Assembly: GCA_018907035.1 (NCBI GenBank)
Contig: JACCIC010000062.1
Location: 1,700,501 to 1,764,500 of the forward strand
Length of the DNA: 64,000 nucleotides
Direction: 5' to 3'
Source: Sycobia sp. Sy_11
Lineage: Eukaryota; Arthropoda; Insecta; Hymenoptera; Epichrysomallidae
This document shows positions 55,945 to 64,000 of the stretch, in pieces (position 1 is the stretch's first letter; each line of letters begins with the position of its first letter). The translations under genes were made by a program, and so were the position numbers. The notes beneath the pieces are model-generated. The model ran no database searches and was not told the origin of the DNA. It saw nothing but the letters and a program-made list of their open reading frames with translations.

Positions 55945-58069
55945 AGGGGCTCTCCTGCGGGACGCGTTTCTCGTGCTTCTTCGAGACGGACTGATCAGTG
56001 TTCCGGAACACCGGCTGCATCAAGCGGGCATCCTTGTTTTGCGCCCATTATTTTATGCTTGTTTCGCACGCGTCGCGATGTTGACCTTTACCATTATTAT
56101 GCGTATGCATGCATGTGCACGCCTGGGCGAGAATATAACAGTCAATTTCCTCTTTCCTGCGCTCGAAGTCCGAACACGTTCTAGTATATGAAAGGGGTGT
56201 GGGGAAAAGAATTCGAAGTTTACTTTGGACAAGAAATTATTCTTTCATTGGAAAAGATTGAAAAATTTGTTCTGCTTATTAGACATTTTTATTATAGATA
56301 TATAGTTATAATGATTTGATAATGGACCGAAGCAAGCACAGATCTCGATATAACGTAATTGAAATGCTATATATATTAGCTTAGTACGTTTTTTATAACT
56401 GGCGTGTTACGATTTTCTATTGTAACTTGTTAAGGTATATAGCTGTGTGAAAATTTAACATTCCGTGATAAGAAGATCATTTTGGAATTTCAGCGCGTTG
56501 TCTGAATTAAGAAAGCGTCATTTGTAGCACTATCATTGCATTACTTGTACTGACCTCTCGAATCTAGTATTCGTAATATATAGTTTTGCAATTCTCCCTC
56601 CAGTTTAATTGGTTTCTGCAATTTATAGGAGAAATATCGCGCTAATTCCTCTTAGTTTATAATAAAGTAATTTTAACCTACATTAACATTGTATACCTGT
56701 CGGTCGACCCCGTGTAAAAATCATTCTAATTGCACATAACAACGCTATTCTTTAAGAAATTATTTTCTATATTATGCATTAGCACTTGATATATCTATTT
56801 TTATACTAATTTCATATATAATAAATATATAGATATTTTAGACTAAAAATAGTAAACATATAGCTTATTATACTACTTAATATATTCGACGTGCATTGGA
56901 TTCTACTTTCCATTTCCCAATGCATATTGAATCTAATTGCCTCCTGCAGACAATACAAGAATGTGAAGCCAGCAACGAGAAAGTATGTGTGCGCATAATA
57001 ATCTGGTGGCTAAAAAATTCATTTAACGAATTTATATCATTTTAAAAATAAATTGTATCTATAAAAGAAAAAGAAAACCTTGAATGATCAAATACATCAG
57101 AGCAGCTAAAAAAATGTAACTGAACATAACAAGTACTATATTATTGGTGCAAAAATCTACAAAATTCGGTAATATAAACCATTTATTAATTTACTATTGG
57201 AAAATATGTGACTAAAAGTTTAAGATTAATTAACTAAATAATACTGAATTTAATATAAGAATATTTGTATTATATTTGAACCATTTTTCGTAACTTTAAT
57301 TTTTTATTGAATATTTTCTACAATCAGTATATAGCTAAATTTTGACCTTCTATTTATATAAAAAGTTAAAAATCAAGTTTAAGTAAATTAATAGATATTT
57401 AAAAGATTGGGAAAAACGTCGCAGAACATTGAGTTAGTCACTGACCATCGCAGAGTAGCATTATAAACCAACGTGTACTATCAGCATATCATCAAGGAAA
57501 AATCGTATTTTGTAATTCCAAAGTAAAGTAATACAATTGAACGACTATACGCTATAGCTGTGCCACCTTGTACGGATATACTGTGTGTATCTTCCTCTCG
57601 ACAATGACTCAATTCACTCATCGTAACCCCAGAAAAAAATGAAGCTAGAGAAATAAAGATAGAAAGAGGAAGAGAAAGAGAAAGTATGTAGCGCTTGGAT
57701 TTCGACTTGGACTGTTCCTATAAATATATTGCATGTGTTCAAGAGTAGCTCGGAAAAAAGAGGGAAAGAAAGAGAGTGGAGAGAGGGCGAGAAAGAAATC
57801 ATCCAGTGCGGTCGCCCGATTTTTATTCGATTCGTCGCGTAATTCTATTGTTTTCACGGACTATTAAGTTTCCGGTAATGGTCTGCTTCCGGTAGTTCGC
57901 TTTATATATGCAGGGATACGTTCAGTGTCTTACGCAGATTACACACACACGCGCGCGCGCGCGTATCGTTCGCTGCACAAGTAAGTCCCTTGATTCCATC
58001 TTATACGGGAGTCGACTAACTCTCGAAATGCAGGAAAAGGCGCGCCTGGAACGATAAAGGGGAGACAGC

Positions 58070-58073
<4 letters not shown>
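55943..58073. other. AT-rich stretch
   Basis: Nothing recognisable apart from a purine-rich run at 57,640-57,800 and a CA/CG dinucleotide run at 57,940-57,964. Confidence 0.5.

Positions 58074-58129
<56 letters not shown>
58074..58129 (+). repeat. (GA)n microsatellite
   Basis: About 56 bases of GA. A poly-G run lies at 58,397-58,409. Confidence 0.95.
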
Positions 58130-58131
<2 letters not shown>

Positions 58132-59689
58132 TCCAGTTCGGTATTTTAAAGATTAAGGCGAGGCTTTTGCGCACATCTACACCGCCACTTCGGTATTTCC
58201 TTCTTGTATATACATTGCGTCCCAAGTAATAATTCGACGATATTACTCTTTCATTCTTGCTCAACTACTTTGTTTCGTTCACTCGCCTTATTCCTGATAT
58301 TAATGTGCTTCTCCTTTCCCGCGCTTCGCTTCGTGTGTATAATGTACATCCGTCTTTCTATCTCGTCGCTGAGAACGGCCACATCGATCAGCGAAAGGGG
58401 GGGGGGGGGTAATCGCGCTGTTTGTAAACGGGAGCGCTTTATTGGCTGGATTGCTGACGTTCAAATTATGCTCTCCCGCGCACAAGCTCGCCGAGGTTGT
58501 GACAATTTAGTGGGAAAGAAATTTGAATACAGTTGTTGCGAAATTCAAAGATTGCTGTTTGTATATTATGATGGTTCGGGACGCCGAAATGCGCAAGAGT
58601 TTTTTCTGCTTTTGCATTGGAAGAAAACTGCGACGTATAATAAAGTTTATTCGTCTTCATAACGATTTCGTCAAAGCAGATTCGCGAAATTATATACTGC
58701 TCTATATTTCAAGAATAAACTAATACATACTATGTATACTCCTTGCAGTATCCGGCTTTATTGCTCTTATTGAATTTTTATTAAATATAGTAGGTGGAAT
58801 GTTAAAATAAAGATACACGAAATAATCTTTTAAGAGGAAAGAAAAGACGTCTGTTCAAACGAAAGGACGACGCAAAACTAACTGCGGTACTCGAAATTGA
58901 AAACTCTGTAAACCCTTGTGAGAAGCTTAAAATCTATAAAAAAACTTCAGGCATCTAAACAATAAACTCATAAATTATTTACCCCGCAGGGCAGCAAAGA
59001 CGCAGATCGTAATAAGACTCGGTGGACTCATATGTTTACATCCTTTTACGATATGGTCCAATGTTTAGTTTCAAGTAGTTTTTGCTTTATTATTTATAGA
59101 AGGCTAAAATGATCTAACAGCTCTCCTAACAAAATTAATATAATAAAAACATACACGAAAATATTCACATTTTAATACACATTATGTTTTATATTACTTT
59201 TAAATATTATCTAATTCTAATTGCTTTTAAATCCATCGTTTATTATCTACCATTTCCGTTACATTTGAATTAATTATAAAGTTAAATTAAATGGAATGTT
59301 CATAATACGCAATTAATAATAAATAATAAAATTAATAATACATTATAAAGACATTCTGAAGGGAAATTTCATTTTAAGTTTGTATTAGATATTATTAATT
59401 TGTATATAAGAAGTCGACAAAAACACAATTAAAGTAACATGAATTTACGTTTGGCACTAGGTGGATCTAAGAAAATCGCTATCAAATTTCTCATGTTTAG
59501 AAAAAGGATGGTACTTCTGTACACCAGTAGTGCATTTAGATGCTTATTAGTTACTATTTCTAATTGGCTTTTATAAAGGTATGATTGAATTCTAGTTGAT
59601 CGAACGGCATTCCACTTCGTTATATTGAAAGGATTGTCTACCTGTGATTCTAAAACCTCTTGTGTATGTCATGATCTCAATTAAAAAAT
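58130..59689. other. CpG-containing, then AT-rich non-coding stretch
   Basis: A 152-codon open frame (58,204-58,662) overlaps several frames on the other strand and has no recognisable domain, so I do not support it as a gene. AT-rich and featureless from 58,700. Confidence 0.45.
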
Positions 59690-59852
59690 TTAAATTAAAA
59701 ATTAAACTTATGTCGACTGTTCTGAATTCAATTAATAAATATTTTTATCGGTCATACAGTCTTTATAGTATCATATATATTAGCTAAAACAATGACAATC
59801 AGACTTGTATTATAAAGACTGTAAGAGCGATAAAAATATTTATTAATTTAAA
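59690..59852. repeat. Family B head-to-head pair forming a palindrome
   Basis: A plus-oriented family B copy (59,690-59,804, with CTTATGTCGACTGTT and TTTTTATCGGTCATACAGTC) is followed at once by an inverted partial copy (TATAAAGACTGTAAGAGCGA, from 59,811). Arms 59,730-59,767 and 59,811-59,848 pair over about 38 bp around a loop of about 43 bases. Confidence 0.8.
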
Positions 59853-61255
59853 AATTAAAGTTACTTTATAAATCGCTCGATTCTCTACCCTATCAGAAGT
59901 GTATGTCCAACATAATTAAATTAAAACATTATAATTTTTAGCTTACAATCAAATTCCAGACTTCATACGTGAAAAACAGATTTTGAACTCTAATTAATTG
60001 GGGTTCTAGAAATCCTATAATTTTGTCGAATGCTGGACAATTGTACGGCATGGACGATCGTCTTAGTCATACATGTGTTCGTGAAAAATATTGGATTCCT
60101 TTTTATTATATTTTCGCCGATCGTTAATTATCTTCCTTCTATTAGACTACATTGTAAATATCATTTGTCTACAGATAAAGTAGTACTTTTTACTAAAAGA
60201 CGCTTTTATCAGTGTCAGCATATCGTTAATATACAGTGAAACACATCCGTAAACTATATCTAATATAGAAGTCTCTGTCGAATGAACACTCTGGCACTAC
60301 CGTCAATTCTTCTTAAGAGCGTCACTCAATTGCCTAGTACACCTCTTAGAATAATTTGTGCTATCCTTGACTGTTACTTATTCACATATCACAAGTATCC
60401 GCATGCTTATTAGTTGTTGAATTCTGAGCTGCCACGACACTTATCATGTTATTCTTGTTTTTATAATAATGATAAAAATATACCCAGTAAATATTTAGAT
60501 GTTGATTTAAAGGGGAGATATTCAGAACCACTTAACGTGTCCTGTTCTTCCCTGATAGAAATCTAACAATTTTCAGTAAGTTGGAACGTAATTATTAGGT
60601 ATTAAAATAGAATCAACTATCATAGCTTAAAACTAGGGAAAACTTAGAATGAAAAACGTGAACATTGTTTATAAAATGAAAAAATAGGTAGAAACTAGGC
60701 TTCAAGCTGGAACCTTGTGTCTGGCTAGTAAATGACATTTTAATTCGGATGTAAGTTTCAATTACTACAATCGAAAATATTAATATTTATACAATATTAT
60801 AATGTTATATGGTTTATAGAATAAAAGAAACGGCATAAGATACGTAAATAGTTTGAAGAAATCGCAAAAGAAGAAAGAATAATAAAGTCTGTTTCGAGAA
60901 TGAGCCTTTTGAATATCAGAAATTTAAGCTGGTTTCGCATTATGTCTGATGGGACCGCCGGAAATGAGATTTATTTTATTAATAACTCTCTCAAAAAATG
61001 ATAGATCCTTTTCATAATTGAGCCGCTTATTGATTATTTCCTAAAGATTCTAATGATATCTTGAAAGTTGTCATATCGTGTGTTGCCGGAAGTACAATGT
61101 CTGCGTACAGGCGAGCTGACAATCGACGTTAGACAATGCAACCCTCGCGTGATTCAAAATAGCATGAGATCTATGAAGAATTATAAAAGCAATTATTATA
61201 CACGTAATAATTTCATGTTATAGTTATTATAATGTTGTTATGTATTTAGTTATTA
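59853..61255. other. AT-rich stretch with nothing recognisable
   Basis: No credible coding frame or element. Confidence 0.5.
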
Positions 61256-61333
61256 TGTGTCTGGTGACTGGAGACTCCCGCAAGTGACAAAAAATTACAT
61301 TGGTTAGCAGATAAGCTGCTCGATTAAGACCTC

Positions 61334-61383
<50 letters not shown>

Positions 61384-61582
61384 CATTGTATGCGAATGTG
61401 TATCGTCAATGCGTTTAATATGTATTATATGCGTATAAGTTATAGCTTGCGTATAAGTGAATTCAATATTCAAAATTAGGAACTCGATATAAATTTATAA
61501 TTTATTAATTAAAGTAACTATCAACGCCAATGAATTTATATAATAATGCATAACAATGACATTCATTGTTTAGCAATGTTAG
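61256..61582 (-). repeat. Interspersed repeat family A, full copy with expanded (TA)n
   Basis: Inverted counterpart of 45,542-45,838: GTCTGGTGACTGGAGACTCC, CCCGCAAGTGACAAAAAATT, GCTCGATTAAGACCTCG, (TA)n at 61,336-61,382, then AAGTTATAGCTTGCGTATAAG and TTAGCAATGTT. The internal TA tract is about five times longer than in the 45-kb copy. Confidence 0.85.
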
Positions 61583-63726
61583 TACTACATCTTTTTTTCG
61601 TCGGTTAAATATATGCTATATATTGAAACTTTTATTGGTAGATTTTTATATTTTTAATGTTTGTATTTGAATCTTTTAATTTATATATTTATTTTGTTAT
61701 TTTTTTGTGCACAATTTTCTCATGATGTTCTTGAGTTTTCATTGTATATAATTAAATTATTTGATATTTGTCTGGTATAAATTTCAGCGTCTACTTTCCA
61801 GTATTATAATTTATTCTAAATTGCATCCGAATGGGAATGTTAATAACTTTGATTTAATACAGAACAGAGAAGAAATGTAATATAGCTGATGAGGCTCTTT
61901 CTAATTTTTCGACAAATACGAGGCACTTTGGAAATTCGGCGTTTTTGCACGAAGACTTAAATCCCTCTGCCTTAATGGTAGATAAATCACGGGACAGACT
62001 TTAAATCAATCAAAAAAGGACAACACTACTAAGAAAAAGCGAAACTTCCCAAGAGCGAAATGGTCACTTTGTGGTTCGAGCGAAGAAGATAAAGCGCATA
62101 ACGAAAGCTAATAGTGTGTGTCTGGGGGGCCACGCTCGCTCTCTGCCTCCCTCTCCGACTTCGACCGTCCACTGTCTTGCCTCGCCGTCTCGGTACAGAT
62201 ACGGCAGAAGACAGAAGGAGAAGAAGAAAGAGCCAACCTGAATGGACATTGCACCATCAGAGCGACGCGGCACATCGAGATATAGACTCTCTGAATCTGC
62301 TGCTCTCGACCGAGAGGGAGGAGAATTCGATATGCTTAAATCGTTAAGCATCAAATTGTTGCGCGCTGCGAATGCTTATGGCTCGAGATTGTCCTTCCAC
62401 GGTTGATGATGCTGCTTTATTACGTTATTATAGCAATTACAGAATAAGTCAAATGGTATACAAGTCTTGTCCGTATAAACTTATTACGCGAGTACAGAAA
62501 ATTGATAAAATTTGTGACCGCGCTTGAAAACTGTAAGTGAATTTTTTTTTAAAGTAATCCTTTTACTTTTCCACTTTTATGTACTGATAATTTACACATC
62601 GTGTATCATTCCTGCCAAAAGCTTTTTTGTATATATACACTGTTCTGGATAGGTGAGGTTAGAAATAAATTATGGACTTTTGTTTACATTTTGCTTTAAC
62701 AATTTATTTTAGAAGCTAAAAAATGTGATTTGCACTCGATGAAAATTGACAAGCTGAGAGTAGTTCCGTTTTCAACTGCCGATGTTTCCTCCCATAGTTT
62801 GTCATTTGTCATTTTTCTTATCTATAGTCTCCGCGAATAACAAATCAAAATTTTAAATATCTTTGATTGTACATTTGACTTCAAGATCTTTAAAGTTCTT
62901 TTTTTACAGATGCTCGTAATATATTTTACTTTATTTATTAAAACACGTGATTTTAAAAATTTTAAAACTCATTTTTTTAAACATTTTATTACAACATAAT
63001 ATTACGTGTTTCCAAAATAATTTTTTTATTCATTAATAAAATTATTTAATAAATTTGGGCGAACTTTTTGTGTATCTAACGACCATGATGAGTTACACTC
63101 ATTATACGTTGGCGACCTTCATTGTAAAGTAATTGCATTCCACGAGATCTATAACACCCCAAATAGATTTGCATCTATTATATTGCAACCTGATCGTACG
63201 ATATAACGACCGGCACGTTAAGAGTCGCCAAGAAATTGCCTTAAAATTTATTTTCAAGCCTTTTTCCTTTTTCCTTTTTAATTTTTTTAAAGCCAAGTTA
63301 TGGAAGTTTCCATTTCTATTGCTCATTTTCATCGCTCAGCGGCGATAATCAAAATATATGTATTATTATAAGTTATACTACGTGCCGCCTTTATTAGGGA
63401 GTCTGCAAGTATACGTAGGTACAAAACCCAGAACATTCACGATACCCATGAGGGCTGAAATGATTATCATGTTAAATATATGATTTATTTGAGTGTAAAC
63501 ATTTTAGATACCTCTACATTAATACCGGATTCGGATTAGATTGCATGGAGTTTGAGCGATATAGGTAAATGTAACCAGAATCCAGCCAAAAACAGGTGAG
63601 AAAAATTTTAATCTCTTTGGAGGTTCCATTTCATTAGATTTCCTCATTGAATTCCTCAAACCTCTTTTAGTTAAATAACTAAGAAGGTTTATTTTAAGAA
63701 ATTCATTTAAAATATGAGGTTATAAC

Positions 63727-63727
<1 letters not shown>
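61583..63727. other. Mostly AT-rich non-coding stretch
   Basis: A CpG-containing patch at 62,030-62,390 with overlapping frames on both strands and no domain. Otherwise AT-rich with nothing recognisable. Confidence 0.5.
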
Positions 63728-63767
<40 letters not shown>

Positions 63768-63769
63768 TA

Positions 63770-63826
<57 letters not shown>

Positions 63827-63838
63827 GTGTGTGTGTGT

Positions 63839-63892
<54 letters not shown>
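63728..63892 (+). repeat. (TA)n followed by a 120-bp (GT)n tract
   Basis: TA at 63,728-63,763, then GT at 63,772-63,892 with two GGGT/GGT interruptions. One of the longest simple tracts in the window. The TH- and VC-repeat peptides are artefacts. Confidence 0.97.
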
Positions 63893-64000
63893 TGCATACA
63901 TCTATTTATCTTATAGGCGACTTCTAGGTGAAAATATCACAGTTTTGTGTTCGAACGGTAGAATTTGATGTTCAAATGTACAGGGATGACTTCTAAGGGG
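63893..64000. other. Window end
   Basis: Ordinary sequence with nothing recognisable. Confidence 0.5.

Noticed and set aside
58204..58662. 152-codon plus-strand open frame
   Set aside because: No domain or family resemblance, overlapped by several minus-strand frames, includes a poly-G-encoded glycine run.

Overview
This window looks like gene-poor insect DNA, most likely from a hymenopteran and plausibly an ant. The background is AT-rich, but CpG-rich patches persist. Long uninterrupted (CT)n/(GA)n, (TA)n and (GT)n tracts are very dense, and the recognisable genes are eukaryotic retroelements and a mariner transposon. The organism call is an inference from these properties; no host gene identifies it. 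No complete host gene can be recognised. Most long open frames are read-through of simple repeats.

Layout. 1-176 holds what looks like the end of a coding frame with a poly(A) signal. 177-15,277 is non-coding, alternating AT-rich sequence with CpG-rich islands carrying CT/GA/TA microsatellites, plus two weak exon-like stretches on the minus strand. 15,278-15,815 carries copies of two interspersed repeat families and a hammerhead-like motif. 19,440-20,299 holds two short coding-like relics. 20,746-21,840 is a broken mariner transposase on the minus strand. 23,590-25,262 is a pile of decayed LINE fragments with two 3' tails that share a hairpin, followed by a long TACA tract. 26,149-28,760 contains several exon-like minus-strand stretches below a CpG-rich block with an ETS/CRE-type site. 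28,760-44,840 is mostly non-coding, with a 109-112 bp tandem repeat at 31.1 kb and a dense opposed GA/CT cluster at 41.6-42.2 kb.

The clearest element is a Ty3/gypsy-type LTR retrotransposon at 46,213-51,089, transcribed from the minus strand. Gag with two zinc knuckles, protease, reverse transcriptase and integrase are all visible but broken. RNase H is missing and the first integrase aspartate is glutamate. Both outer ends of the element are the same (U5) end of the LTR, because a short inverted LTR piece sits where the 5' LTR should be. A 4-bp GCTA duplication flanks this arrangement, so it may have integrated in that form. This is the most unusual feature I found.

The right side (51-64 kb) holds a 63-64 bp minisatellite, a 30-bp tandem repeat, a TATA-led unit with a small ORF, further copies of the two repeat families (one pair forming a palindrome), and large AT-rich stretches in which I see nothing. 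The recognisable genes are independent, decayed transposable elements and do not form a pathway.
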